A stretch of DNA of 64,000 bases from Spirochaetota bacterium (GTDB taxonomy: Bacteria; Spirochaetota; Brevinematia; Brevinematales; Brevinemataceae), in the NCBI GenBank assembly GCA_030154445.1, contig JAGUQW010000007.1, positions 62,001 through 126,000 on the forward strand, written 5' to 3'. Positions within the stretch are counted from its first letter, which is position 1. Every line of letters starts with the position of its first letter. The position numbers were made by a program, and so were the translations under genes. The notes beneath the pieces are model-generated. The model was not told the DNA's origin and searched no databases. It saw only the letters and a list, made by a program, of their open reading frames with translations. Below, in pieces: positions 1 to 9,268 of this stretch.

Positions 1-875
1 TGATTAATCGCACTATTATTATTATAGATAATATAATAATAATAGATTATACCAGCTTTCACATCTTTATCAATATATTCCATTGCTTCTGTATGGTCAA
101 TTGTCTTAATGAGCGTTCCACTTTCATCTAACTTTTCAGAACGAAATATTTGATATTTTGTAGCATATTGATATTTATTCCAAGTTAATACTATTTTATC
201 ACTGTATATACCTGCTAATGAATTTAGACCCAAATTAGCACTAAATACAGCACCTTGTATGGGTTTAGATGGATTTGGACTTGGAATCCCATCTTTATCC
301 AAAGAAGTAATTCTATAATAATATACCTCATCTTCTTTGACATCTGAATCTATATAATGTAAATATACCACTTTATCAACAATATTCCAATTAATATTAT
401 CTTTACTTTTTTCAATCTCATAAGAGACAGCATTATCAACTCTCTTCCAATCCAAACGCAAAGATTTTGTTGATTTTCCTGTGTCTATAGTAATATCACT
501 TGGTGAAACAAATCCACCCCCAGCTCCAGCATAACCCTTTGTTGATTCTGTTAAGAACATAGCAGTACCAACACTATTATAACCTTGAACTTTATAATAA
601 TATGTAATACCTTTGACTATATCAGTATCTATTAATTCAGCATTTTTTATACGAGAGCTTATAGGAACATAAGTACTATTTTCAGAAGAACTTCTTAGTA
701 CTACAAAATTAGCATAATACTTAGTTTTGATCCATGATATTTGAATCTTATCATCGAATTTCCCTTGTGTCGCTATAGCTACAAAACGATTCGCTGTTTC
801 ATCAGTTAAACTTGATATTTGACAACTACTTAAAGTTATCAAAAGTATTATAAATAAATTATTAATAATTTTCAT
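1..875 (-). CDS. FnIII-like lipoprotein, 3' end outside window
   Basis: The reading frame is open from the ATG at 875 to the window edge, about 291 codons with no stop, so the C-terminus is missing. The N-terminus is a lipoprotein signal: a positive and hydrophobic stretch followed by LSSC, with Cys18 as the lipidation site. The rest consists of repeating beta-rich units with WIK/YYYKVQGYNSVG-type strands, typical of fibronectin type III folds. An AGGA site sits 7 nt before the ATG. Only 9 nt separate it from the stop of the gene at 885, a similar lipoprotein, so the two are probably one transcript and paralogous. The role is unknown; a cell-surface or periplasmic binding protein is an inference. 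Confidence 0.8.
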   Translation of the reverse strand, partial: MKIINNLFIILLITLSSCQISSLTDETANRFVAIATQGKFDDKIQISWIKTKYYANFVVLRSSSENSTYVPISSRIKNAELIDTDIVKGITYYYKVQGYNSVGTAMFLTESTKGYAGAGGGFVSPSDITIDTGKSTKSLRLDWKRVDNAVSYEIEKSKDNINWNIVDKVVYLHYIDSDVKEDEVYYYRITSLDKDGIPSPNPSKPIQGAVFSANLGLNSLAGIYSDKIVLTWNKYQYATKYQIFRSEKLDESGTLIKTIDHTEAMEYIDKDVKAGIIYYYYIIYNNNSAIN

Positions 876-884
876 AGTAATATC

Positions 885-3026
885 CTAATAATGAGCTGGC
901 TTAGTAGCCGGTTCTGTAAACCAAATACCTCGCACATCACCAAGAAGATTTCCAGCGGCACCATTAATAGAACCAACATCAAAAGAAGCATTTTCTACAG
1001 AATACCCTAACCAATCAGAGAATACATACAATCCTGTCATTGATTCTGTAGTTGTTTCATTATTAAACCATTGCACAGAATCTTTTTTAGTACCATTAGC
1101 TGGATATTCAGAATTTTCAATCCAATTATCTTGAGCTGAACCTCTTGAATGTCTTACTCTATAAGTAGAGGCTAATGTTACATCACCCCATGTAAGATAC
1201 ATATGATTAGCTCCACCTAAACCAACTACTTTTTCCACACCTTTTGGAGAAAGATGTCCTTTAGCCCATGTTGCTCTTCCAAAACCATTACCATCAGCCC
1301 AATGTGCCGGAATACTAACATAATCAGGTGCTGGTAAAATATCACTTGGATTAATTGCAGATCCTGACTCAATTGTAGATGGAGCACTTTTTTGTCCAGC
1401 AAAAGTCGCTATGATTTGATATTCATAAAAAGGATATACAAAATCAATACCTACACCAGATCCTTGTAATTCTGATTTCGTCAAAGATATATCCGAGTAT
1501 GCCAATGATGTTAGATTATCTTTTAGTACTTCAAATTTTGTTGTACCTTTTTTTCTTCTATATATGGTATAATAATCAATATATTCAGATGATATTTGCT
1601 TATCCCATGTTAAGTCAATATTCCCTACTATAGAAGTGATAAGCCATTCTTTTTTAACAGTCCCTACCATCGAAGTATCTGATCCCCAATATACATGCGA
1701 TTCAACATTGACCTCTGAGGTATTAGTAATAAAAATACGCGTATTAGTAGAGATAGTAGCTATTACTGGAGGTGCTGGAGATGAACTAGTATAAAACTTA
1801 GAAGTACCCTCACCCGGTAAATTACCTATATTATTATTAAGAGCTTGCAACCTATACTCCCATTGAGAACCAAACGCTTCATTAGGTATAGTATATTCTA
1901 ATAAAGAAGTGTTATCAATAATAATATTTGTAATATTATTATTATCAATTTTAGACAAACGATAAGTAACAGCACTATGATCTATAGCTTTCCAAGATAA
2001 AATTAGTTGATATGGATAAACAGATTTGTCTAGACGAATATCAAGCTCAGATGCAGGTAAAAAGTCTGCAGGATCGATTGCTTGCCCAACAATAGGTGTA
2101 CTAAATCCTGATTCTTGACCTTTAGAAAATGATTTGATTTTATAATAATAAGAAGGATAAGTCCAAACTCCATCAACTACAGTGCCTGTAAAATTAGGAA
2201 GTGAATAATCAGTATATTTTGCATTCTTTATAAAAGGAACAACTAATTCGTAATCTTTTTCTTCCGTTTCAGATCGATAGACTTGGTAATAATCAGAAAA
2301 AATATCATTATCCCAAGATAATGCAATACCACCAACAGTACTGATAGCTTTAACTCCCTTTGGAGCTATTTTAGTAGAACCTTCTAAAGGTGACCCTGTT
2401 GATAATTTTTCTTTTATAATACCATTCAAATCTTTACCTATAGATGAAACTTTATAAAAATAATGTGATCCTGAATCAACTTTATAATCAATATATTTTA
2501 ACTCTTCAGAGGAATTAAAAGCAACTTCTGCTATTTCAGTAAAAACACCTGCTGCACTAATAGATCTATACACTCTAAAAACATCGGTTGAATTTCCAGC
2601 CCAAAAAATTTCAATTTTATCTGAATATTGCGCTATGTATGTTTTTAAATTTGTTGGTTCCATTATTTGATCGTAAGGTTTATAAGAACGAAGTCCCTTA
2701 TAGACATCAGATTGCCCTATCAATCTATTTTTAGAATTAAACGCTTGGATTTGATAGTATGTATCTTGTCCAGATATACTCTCTGTATCTAGCAATGTAT
2801 TTTGAGCTAGATTATCTCTGAAAACTGACAAACTGTTAGCATTCATCCCTCTTAACACTTTCACTCTTGCAAAATCCCATTGGGTTTCCCATTCAAGAAG
2901 TATACCTGTATCTAAAGCATTGTATGATACTTTAGTTTTGATAAAAACAGCATTCTGTGTTTCTTCCAAAAAAGTTTGAGAACATGATACAAAAATTAAA
3001 CAAATAAATAATAAATATTTTCGCAC
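885..3026 (-). CDS. Large FnIII-repeat lipoprotein
   Basis: About 713 residues from a GTG start at 3026. This start gives a textbook lipoprotein signal (MRKYLLFICLIFVSC, lipidated Cys15) and has GAGGA 5-6 nt upstream. An ATG at 3068 would add 14 residues and has its nearest GGAGG 18 nt away, so it is less likely. The body is a string of FnIII-like beta units with recurring patterns such as YRS, YYKI and LTWD, separated by linkers containing INPSDILPAP/IDPADFLPAS-type sequence that recurs at least twice. No catalytic motif is visible. It is co-directional with a second FnIII-like lipoprotein directly downstream. A surface-exposed adhesion or binding role is inference from the fold only. Confidence 0.82.
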   Translation of the reverse strand: MRKYLLFICLIFVSCSQTFLEETQNAVFIKTKVSYNALDTGILLEWETQWDFARVKVLRGMNANSLSVFRDNLAQNTLLDTESISGQDTYYQIQAFNSKNRLIGQSDVYKGLRSYKPYDQIMEPTNLKTYIAQYSDKIEIFWAGNSTDVFRVYRSISAAGVFTEIAEVAFNSSEELKYIDYKVDSGSHYFYKVSSIGKDLNGIIKEKLSTGSPLEGSTKIAPKGVKAISTVGGIALSWDNDIFSDYYQVYRSETEEKDYELVVPFIKNAKYTDYSLPNFTGTVVDGVWTYPSYYYKIKSFSKGQESGFSTPIVGQAIDPADFLPASELDIRLDKSVYPYQLILSWKAIDHSAVTYRLSKIDNNNITNIIIDNTSLLEYTIPNEAFGSQWEYRLQALNNNIGNLPGEGTSKFYTSSSPAPPVIATISTNTRIFITNTSEVNVESHVYWGSDTSMVGTVKKEWLITSIVGNIDLTWDKQISSEYIDYYTIYRRKKGTTKFEVLKDNLTSLAYSDISLTKSELQGSGVGIDFVYPFYEYQIIATFAGQKSAPSTIESGSAINPSDILPAPDYVSIPAHWADGNGFGRATWAKGHLSPKGVEKVVGLGGANHMYLTWGDVTLASTYRVRHSRGSAQDNWIENSEYPANGTKKDSVQWFNNETTTESMTGLYVFSDWLGYSVENASFDVGSINGAAGNLLGDVRGIWFTEPATKPAHY

Positions 3027-3224
3027 TGTTTTCCTCACAAATCTAAATTTTAATAATAATAATAACATGTTGATATTGTAAGAAATCCTCCTTCATAGTG
3101 AATTTAATGAGTTGAAAAAATAAAACTCAATTTAATTATATCAAAAAATCGTGTTTTAGTCAATCTTTAATCTTATCTATTTTAAATTAGTGCCGACTAC
3201 TATTAATTATTTACAAACATATGA

Positions 3225-3254
3225 TTGACTAAGTATATCATAATATACTATAAT
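3225..3254 (+). promoter_or_regulatory. Promoter for the P-loop protein gene
   Basis: TTGACT (3225-3230), an 18-nt spacer and TATAAT (3249-3254), about 50 nt before the start codon. The stretch 3241-3280 consists of four imperfect copies of a 10-mer (consensus TAATATAYTR) that overlap and follow the -10 box. Confidence 0.6.
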
Positions 3255-3306
3255 ATACTGTAATATGTCATAATATATTATATAATAACTATATTTGGAG
3301 AAATTT

Positions 3307-5031
3307 ATGCCAAAAGAATTTGATATTATACGAGCAGGTGCTTTACTCGATTTTAATTTAAAATATTGTCACTCTTCTTTTGAATTATTAGAGAGTAAAG
3401 GTTTCAACCGTATACTTAATATGTATTTAGAAGTTAGTGAAAAAAATAGAAGTATTGTTTACAGCTATCTCACTTCTATATATAACGAAAAAGATTTACA
3501 AGAAGTCTTAGTTAGTATGCTCAAAGTATTATCTATCCAAGAACTTGATGACGAATATCCTCTATATAAAAAATTCATCCAAGATATAGCGAAATTCAAT
3601 ACATTTATAGACGAGCTTTATTCTTTTTGGTTAAAAATTGAAAGGTATGCTATTTTTTATTATGATAGAAATTCTCGTTCTGGACTTGCTAAAGGAGAAT
3701 TAATTATTGCTATTGATGAATTAACAAACCTTATAATTGATACTCGTCGTAGTATCAAAAAACATGTGTCATTCAAAGTTAGTATGGTTCTTCGTCAATC
3801 ACGCAGTAGTGTAAATGCAGGTATAAGTCTGGCTAAAGTCCCATGGAAATGTCCATCTAACTATGGTAACATCAATGAAATACCATTCATTCAAGAACTT
3901 GTATTAATGCCTCCTTTTATTGTTTATCCCAAAATGAATACGCGTAAAGGTACTTTTAATGAAATAAATTATAATCCTATAGAAAACATTCAATTAGATC
4001 TTAATGACTGGTTTTGTTATCCTATCAAAGTTGGTGCGTATCTTGTATTTACTTATTTTCCAAGAGATTTTATGTCTCAAGGGATTACTTTGTGTAATCT
4101 ATTTGAAACTGCTGCTCCTACAGAATATGAGAACAAAAAACCAGATATGGTCTATGTTTATGCTTTTAATGATCAAGATAGTAAATTAAAAACCGATTTT
4201 TTTCATGATAAAAAAAATGATATTATGGTTGGATTTATTAACAAAAGTGATGATATTGATTATTTTGGTTATATGAAAAAAATGCTTCTCACCCTTCATA
4301 ATGTCAAAGCTCTTGGAAATAAAGAGCTTCCTATACATGGTGCTATGGTAAAAATTACTCTTAAAAATGGTATTAACAAAAATGTCGTTATTATGGGAGA
4401 TAGTGGAGCTGGAAAATCAGAAAGCTTAGAAGCCTTCCGATCTCTTACTCAAGATTATTTACAAAAAATGGTTATTATTTTTGATGATATGGGAATCTTC
4501 AAACTAAATGAAGGTAAGCCTCTTGCTTATGGAACTGAAATTGGTGCTTTTGTTCGTCTTGATGATTTAGATCAAGGTTATGCTTATAAAGAACTCGATA
4601 GATCTATTTTTATGAATCCTGATAAAATAAATGCTCGAGTTATTATTCCAGTATCAACTTACGAAGAAATAACCGCAGGTGAACCAGTAGATTATTTCTT
4701 ATATGCAAATAACTATTCTAATTCTGAGCAAGCTATTACTTTCTTTGATAAAATAGATGATGCCTTAGAGGTATTTATTTCTGGCAAACGGATGGCTAAA
4801 GGAACAACATCAGAATCAGGTATTGTAGAATCATTCTTCGCAAATCCTTTTGGTCCTGTACAACGACAAGAAGAAACTCTAACTCTTATTGATGCTTATT
4901 TTAAAGATATGTTCAATAAAAAAGTTAAAGTTGGAATGATACATACTAAACTTGGTATTCCTGGACACGAACAAAGTGGTCCTAAAGATGCTGCAAAAAG
5001 TTTATTTGAGATGATCTTAAACGAAAAATAA
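3307..5031 (+). CDS. P-loop protein, HPr kinase/PEPCK-like nucleotide site
   Basis: 574 residues from the ATG at 3307, which has GGAG 6 nt upstream; a TTG 12 nt earlier overlaps that ribosome site and is not the start. The N-terminal 330 residues are mostly helical and unfamiliar. Residues 360-373 hold a Walker A loop GDSGAGKSES, followed by an aspartate pair (FDDMG, Asp393-Asp394). This spacing and the GxSGxGKSE pattern resemble HPr kinase/phosphorylase and the PEP carboxykinase fold rather than an ABC or AAA protein. It is much longer than HPr kinase (about 310 residues) and I see no HPrK signature beyond the P-loop. The gene stands alone with its own promoter and terminator. ATP-dependent kinase or carboxykinase-like chemistry is an inference. 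Confidence 0.75.
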   Translation: MPKEFDIIRAGALLDFNLKYCHSSFELLESKGFNRILNMYLEVSEKNRSIVYSYLTSIYNEKDLQEVLVSMLKVLSIQELDDEYPLYKKFIQDIAKFNTFIDELYSFWLKIERYAIFYYDRNSRSGLAKGELIIAIDELTNLIIDTRRSIKKHVSFKVSMVLRQSRSSVNAGISLAKVPWKCPSNYGNINEIPFIQELVLMPPFIVYPKMNTRKGTFNEINYNPIENIQLDLNDWFCYPIKVGAYLVFTYFPRDFMSQGITLCNLFETAAPTEYENKKPDMVYVYAFNDQDSKLKTDFFHDKKNDIMVGFINKSDDIDYFGYMKKMLLTLHNVKALGNKELPIHGAMVKITLKNGINKNVVIMGDSGAGKSESLEAFRSLTQDYLQKMVIIFDDMGIFKLNEGKPLAYGTEIGAFVRLDDLDQGYAYKELDRSIFMNPDKINARVIIPVSTYEEITAGEPVDYFLYANNYSNSEQAITFFDKIDDALEVFISGKRMAKGTTSESGIVESFFANPFGPVQRQEETLTLIDAYFKDMFNKKVKVGMIHTKLGIPGHEQSGPKDAAKSLFEMILNEK

Positions 5032-5048
5032 AATATTTAAATAAAAAA

Positions 5049-5077
5049 ATCAGTTCTATAAAGAACTGATTTTTTTT
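5049..5077. terminator. Bidirectional intrinsic terminator
   Basis: The stem ATCAGTTC/GAACTGAT with loop TATAAA is followed by seven T and preceded by an A run. It lies between two convergent genes and can serve both. Confidence 0.9.
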
Positions 5078-5144
5078 ACGCTTTTTTAATTATTAAATTC
5101 TAATCAATACTCATAGATGAATATGAATACTTCTATATAAATCA

Positions 5145-6083
5145 CTATTCTGAATTTTTATGTATATTATGGTACACCCATATATGAAGTTTAATAAATA
5201 TATAAATAATAACAATGACTGCTATAGTTAATTCTACATAAGAAATTATTCTAAAGATTGTATAAAATTCATGATTAACAGTATTAAAATAATCAGCTGT
5301 TTTGATCATTGCTGTAGACCCTATTGCTAATGGAAATGTATATGAAGCATACATTGGAGAAAATTTAATTTTCCAAATTCTAAACATAGACATATACACC
5401 AAACTAGTGCTGCATAATGCCAATCCAACTAATACTGCTATAATAAGAATATTAGGATCTGGAAAAGCTGTTAAATAACCAGCCAAACACAAACTCGGTG
5501 GTGCTGCCATAATTCCAAAAGAAGGGAGTCTAGCTTCTTCTATAGGATTAACAAAAATCACACGATAAAACATCATTGGTAACATTACTAGATAAAATGT
5601 AAAACCTATATAAAAAATAGATTGACTAACAAGAGGAAATCCCATCTGAGATCCTGTTACAGATGCTGTTACAATTCCAATAGGAGGGACAAACCAACTT
5701 GGAATTATATGATCCCACGTAAAATTCTGAATTCTATTTTTTAAGAAAAATCCTAAACAAATAGCATGTAATATAATAGCTATCCACCATAATATTTTAC
5801 CTAATAACGGATTAATATTTACTACTACAGAAGCAATAATCATTAATGCCATATCAAAAGTTGGTACAACCCCACTAGCTGTAGGATGCCTCAATTCTTC
5901 TAATAAAATCTGAGGATATAGTAGATTTTTAATAAGAATAATTGTCAAAAGACAGGCAGCAATCATGACACATAAATACAATATACCATTACCAAATATA
6001 GTAGCAAGAGCACCTCCTAAACCAGAGATACCTAATGCAATTCCTGTTAATGCAACAGGATACCGTTTTAATTTTTGTTTCAA
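5145..6083 (-). CDS. TDT/SLAC1-family membrane transporter
   Basis: 312 residues from a TTG at 6083, chosen because AGGAG lies 7 nt upstream; an ATG at 6146 would add a 21-residue basic leader without a ribosome site. The protein is almost entirely hydrophobic, with about ten membrane helices. It carries the family's HPTASGVVPTF-type segment near residues 66-76 and a second conserved glycine/proline-rich segment around PSWFVPPIGIV. This is the fold of the tellurite-resistance/dicarboxylate transporter (TehA, Mae1, SLAC1) family of anion channels and carriers. The substrate cannot be read from the sequence; small organic or inorganic anions are usual. It is a single-gene unit facing the P-loop gene across a shared terminator. 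Confidence 0.85.
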   Translation of the reverse strand: MKQKLKRYPVALTGIALGISGLGGALATIFGNGILYLCVMIAACLLTIILIKNLLYPQILLEELRHPTASGVVPTFDMALMIIASVVVNINPLLGKILWWIAIILHAICLGFFLKNRIQNFTWDHIIPSWFVPPIGIVTASVTGSQMGFPLVSQSIFYIGFTFYLVMLPMMFYRVIFVNPIEEARLPSFGIMAAPPSLCLAGYLTAFPDPNILIIAVLVGLALCSTSLVYMSMFRIWKIKFSPMYASYTFPLAIGSTAMIKTADYFNTVNHEFYTIFRIISYVELTIAVIVIIYIFIKLHIWVYHNIHKNSE

Positions 6084-6509
6084 AATTATTCTCCTAGTCT
6101 TTTTTAATATGAGTCTGATCATATATTTTATTTTTATAAAATTCAATAATTATAATATTAACCCGAGTTATATAAATTGGATATTATTTCAGTTTTATAA
6201 TAAAAATTTTTGATAAAATATTATAAGAATAAAAAAATAAAAAATCAAATTTGAAAAAAAATATTTTTAAAAAGATTTCTTTTAAATATCATTATATTAT
6301 TTATTTATATATGATGAATAAATACATAATAATGATTGATTTTACACTTAATCATTATTATCTTCCTAAGATAAAATAAAAAATATAGTCTGAAGTATAT
6401 ATAGTATAATATTTTATAATATGTATATTGCACAGAAATAATAATCATAGTATACTATACTTATAAATATTATATAAACTATTAATATATAAAATTCAGG
6501 AGTATTCAT
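6084..6509. other. A+T-rich intergenic region between divergent genes
   Basis: This region separates the TDT transporter from the redox operon. Apart from the ribosome site of the transporter (6091-6095) and the promoter of the symporter operon (6428-6456), I see no gene, RNA or repeat. It is almost pure A/T with several short A and T runs. Confidence 0.6.
6428..6456 (+). promoter_or_regulatory. Promoter of the redox/cystine operon
   Basis: TTGCAC (6428-6433), a 17-nt spacer and TATACT (6451-6456), about 55 nt before the symporter start. The -10 box matches 5 of 6 bases; the -35 box is weak. Confidence 0.5.
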
Positions 6510-7901
6510 ATGTTACAAAAACCTTTATTTACTAATTTTCTTAAGTTATCAGACCCGCTAACATTTATCGCTATAGCGCTACTAATTTCTTGTTTTTTCA
6601 TCATATATTTATTAGAAAAGAAAAAAATATCTTTTTCTATACGTATGTTTATTGGACTTGTATTAGGAATAGCTTTGGGCTTTTTAATTCAAGTAGTTGC
6701 TCAATTTCCTGACACTACAATTATTCAATCTACTCCATGGATGCAAGAAACAATTACTTGGTATGGCTTATTTGGATCTGCTTTTGTAGCATTTATTCAA
6801 ATGTTAGTATTTCCTATTATTATGATATCACTCATTCAAGTAATTTTAAGCTTAAAAAATGATTTTAATATTTCATCTTTAGTAAAACGCACACTATTTT
6901 GGTTAATGCTTACTACAGGTATTGCTACTTTGATAGGTGTTTTCTTGTCTATTGTTACCAATTTAGGATCAAATATTATGATCGTAGATCAAACAACAAG
7001 AAAATCTCGTGAAGTAATCACTCTTGTTCAAGTCTTTTTAAATCTTATTCCTAGCAATCCTATCAAAGCTATGAATGAGAATAATGTTATAGCTATTGTT
7101 ATTTTTTCGTCTTTAGTAGGTTCATCTGCCCGTATTATGCGTTCTAAAGAAAAATACAAACGTGTATTAGATTTATTCGCTGATCTAATTGATGCTCTAT
7201 ACAGAATTGTAATGTCTATGGCAATGACTATTGTCAAATTCATGCCTTATGGGGTAATAGCACTTATGTCTAACACTTTGATCTCCAATGGTACTACCGC
7301 CATACAACAAGCATTTTTATTTATTGTTTTAATTTATACAGCATGTTTTTTAATGATGATTGTATATGCAATTATTCTTATTTTTCACGGACTTAATCCC
7401 CTTACCTTTTTCAAAAAATCTAGCCCTGCACTTCTTATGGCTCTTTCAAGTCGTTCTTCTGTAGGATCTTTGCCAATGACTATTTCAACTCTAGAGAATG
7501 AGCTTGGAGTTAATACAGGAACAGCTAATTTCGTATCATCTTTGGGTTCAACAATGGGAATGAATGGGTGTGCTGGCTATTTTCCAGGTATGATTGCCAT
7601 TATGGTTGCTATTATGACAAATACACCTATTGATATAAGTTTTATTTTTATGATACTTATTATTGCTGTATTAGGTTCTTTAGGAATTGCAGGTATTCCT
7701 GGTAGTGCAACTATGGCTGCATCTATCATGCTTGCAGGAATCGGCATGAGTGAATATTTTCCTTTACTAGCAATTGTGTTGGCTATCGATCCTCTTATTG
7801 ATATGGCTCGTACAATGAGCAATGTTAACGGTGCTATGATTTCAGCAGTATGTATTGACAAAGAATTAGGCACATTAAATATAGAAAAATATAATAGTTA
7901 A
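6510..7901 (+). CDS. Sodium:dicarboxylate-type symporter, cystine-uptake (TcyP-like)
   Basis: 463 residues; CAGGAG lies 8 nt before the ATG. The N-terminus carries several membrane helices. The C-terminal half contains the substrate/ion-binding segments of the DAACS family: the serine-rich hairpin ALSSRSSVGSLP, then GSTMGMNGCAGYFP, then GIPGSATMAAS and AIDPLIDMARTMSNVNG. The N-terminal layout and the SSRSS hairpin are closest to the L-cystine importers TcyP/YdjN rather than to glutamate carriers. It is the first gene of an apparent four-gene operon with a disulfide-reductase-type flavoprotein, a nitroreductase and MsrA. That supports import of cystine for thiol and sulfur needs. The substrate assignment is inference from family and context. 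Confidence 0.85.
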   Translation: MLQKPLFTNFLKLSDPLTFIAIALLISCFFIIYLLEKKKISFSIRMFIGLVLGIALGFLIQVVAQFPDTTIIQSTPWMQETITWYGLFGSAFVAFIQMLVFPIIMISLIQVILSLKNDFNISSLVKRTLFWLMLTTGIATLIGVFLSIVTNLGSNIMIVDQTTRKSREVITLVQVFLNLIPSNPIKAMNENNVIAIVIFSSLVGSSARIMRSKEKYKRVLDLFADLIDALYRIVMSMAMTIVKFMPYGVIALMSNTLISNGTTAIQQAFLFIVLIYTACFLMMIVYAIILIFHGLNPLTFFKKSSPALLMALSSRSSVGSLPMTISTLENELGVNTGTANFVSSLGSTMGMNGCAGYFPGMIAIMVAIMTNTPIDISFIFMILIIAVLGSLGIAGIPGSATMAASIMLAGIGMSEYFPLLAIVLAIDPLIDMARTMSNVNGAMISAVCIDKELGTLNIEKYNS

Positions 7902-7920
7902 AAAAACAAGGAATAAATAT

Positions 7921-9249
7921 ATGAATTTCATTATTATCGGTGGAAATGCAACAGGAATGTCTGCTGCATCTCGTTTACGCAAAAATAATCCTCAAGCAAC
8001 TATCACTGTTTTAGAACAAGGTGATCTTGTGTCTTTTGGAGCTTGTGGACTACCTTATTATATAGGAGATGAATTTAATAATCCTGATAATATGATCGTT
8101 CGATCTGTAGAAGATTTTCAAAAAAATAATATAAATGTATTATTATATCATCAAGCAAAAAAAATTGATCCAATTAATAAAATAGTAATAGTATCTGATA
8201 GTAGTACTAACACTACAAAAAATATTTCTTACGACAAACTTATAATTTCTACTGGTGCTCATCCTTTAATTCCTAATATTGAAGGGATTGAATTACCTGG
8301 TATTTATACACTTACCAAAATGAAAGATGGAATTCTACTCAAAGAAGCCCTTCGTACTGCCAAAAAAATAATTATTATTGGTGGTGGATTTATCGGATTA
8401 GAAGCAGCCGAAGCAATGATTCGTCAAGAAAAAACAGTAACTATTCTTGAAAGAAGTGAGTCTATCAGTGGACGAGTATTCGATAGTGAAATGACTAACT
8501 ACTTAGAAGAAAGTATCCAAAAAGATGGTGTTCAACTTTGCTTAGAAGAAACTGTTACTGCTTTCAAAGGAAACGAAAAAATACAGCAAGTTATTACAAA
8601 TAAAAGCACTTATAATGCTGATTTAGTTATCATTGCTACAGGATTTATTCCAACTACCAAATGGTGTGCAGATATAGGATTAAATATGCTCCCTAATGGA
8701 GCGATTATTATTGATGAGTATTGTCAAACCAATCTTCCAGATATATATTCTGGAGGAGATTGTGCAACGGTAAAACATGCTGTCTCTAATCAAAATAGTT
8801 ATATCCCTCTTGCTACTAATGCTAATAAATTAGGGCGTCTTTTGGGTGATATTCTTACAGATAAAAAAACAAAATTTCAAGGGACTCTCGGTTCTTCAGC
8901 ATTACGTTTTTTAGATTTTCAAATAGCACGAACAGGAATTAGTGAACATGAGGCAAAATCCTTAGGACTTAATTATGCAACTAATTTTATTACTGATTAT
9001 GATCATACATCTTATGTACCAAATCAATCCAAATTACATATTAAATTAATCTATGACAAAGAGACTAGAGTTATTCTTGGTGGACAAATGTGTGGAGCAA
9101 AGGGAGCTGTGTTAAGAGTTGATGTTTTAGCGGTAGCTATTTTAAAAAAAATGACTGTTGATGAATTGGGAATGATGGATCTTATTTATTCACCTCCATT
9201 TTCACGAACATGGGATATACTGAATATTGCAGGAAATACTTGTAAATAA
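7921..9249 (+). CDS. CoA-disulfide reductase / NADH oxidase-type flavoprotein
   Basis: 442 residues, 19 nt after the symporter. The FAD-binding GGNATGMSAASRLR motif is at the N-terminus. A single redox cysteine, Cys42, sits in SFGACGLPYY. A NAD(P)H-binding GGGFIGLEAAEAM segment lies near residues 147-160, and the second FAD motif (YSGGDCA) near 275-281. One Cys42 rather than a CxxxxC pair is the hallmark of the CoA-disulfide reductase / peroxide-or-water-forming NADH oxidase group of pyridine nucleotide-disulfide oxidoreductases. Both activities protect against oxygen or recycle low-molecular-weight thiols. Next to a cystine-type importer, CoA-disulfide reduction is attractive, but the sequence cannot decide. 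Length is normal for the family. Confidence 0.9.
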   Translation: MNFIIIGGNATGMSAASRLRKNNPQATITVLEQGDLVSFGACGLPYYIGDEFNNPDNMIVRSVEDFQKNNINVLLYHQAKKIDPINKIVIVSDSSTNTTKNISYDKLIISTGAHPLIPNIEGIELPGIYTLTKMKDGILLKEALRTAKKIIIIGGGFIGLEAAEAMIRQEKTVTILERSESISGRVFDSEMTNYLEESIQKDGVQLCLEETVTAFKGNEKIQQVITNKSTYNADLVIIATGFIPTTKWCADIGLNMLPNGAIIIDEYCQTNLPDIYSGGDCATVKHAVSNQNSYIPLATNANKLGRLLGDILTDKKTKFQGTLGSSALRFLDFQIARTGISEHEAKSLGLNYATNFITDYDHTSYVPNQSKLHIKLIYDKETRVILGGQMCGAKGAVLRVDVLAVAILKKMTVDELGMMDLIYSPPFSRTWDILNIAGNTCK

Positions 9250-9268
9250 TATCATTAAGGAAGAAACT

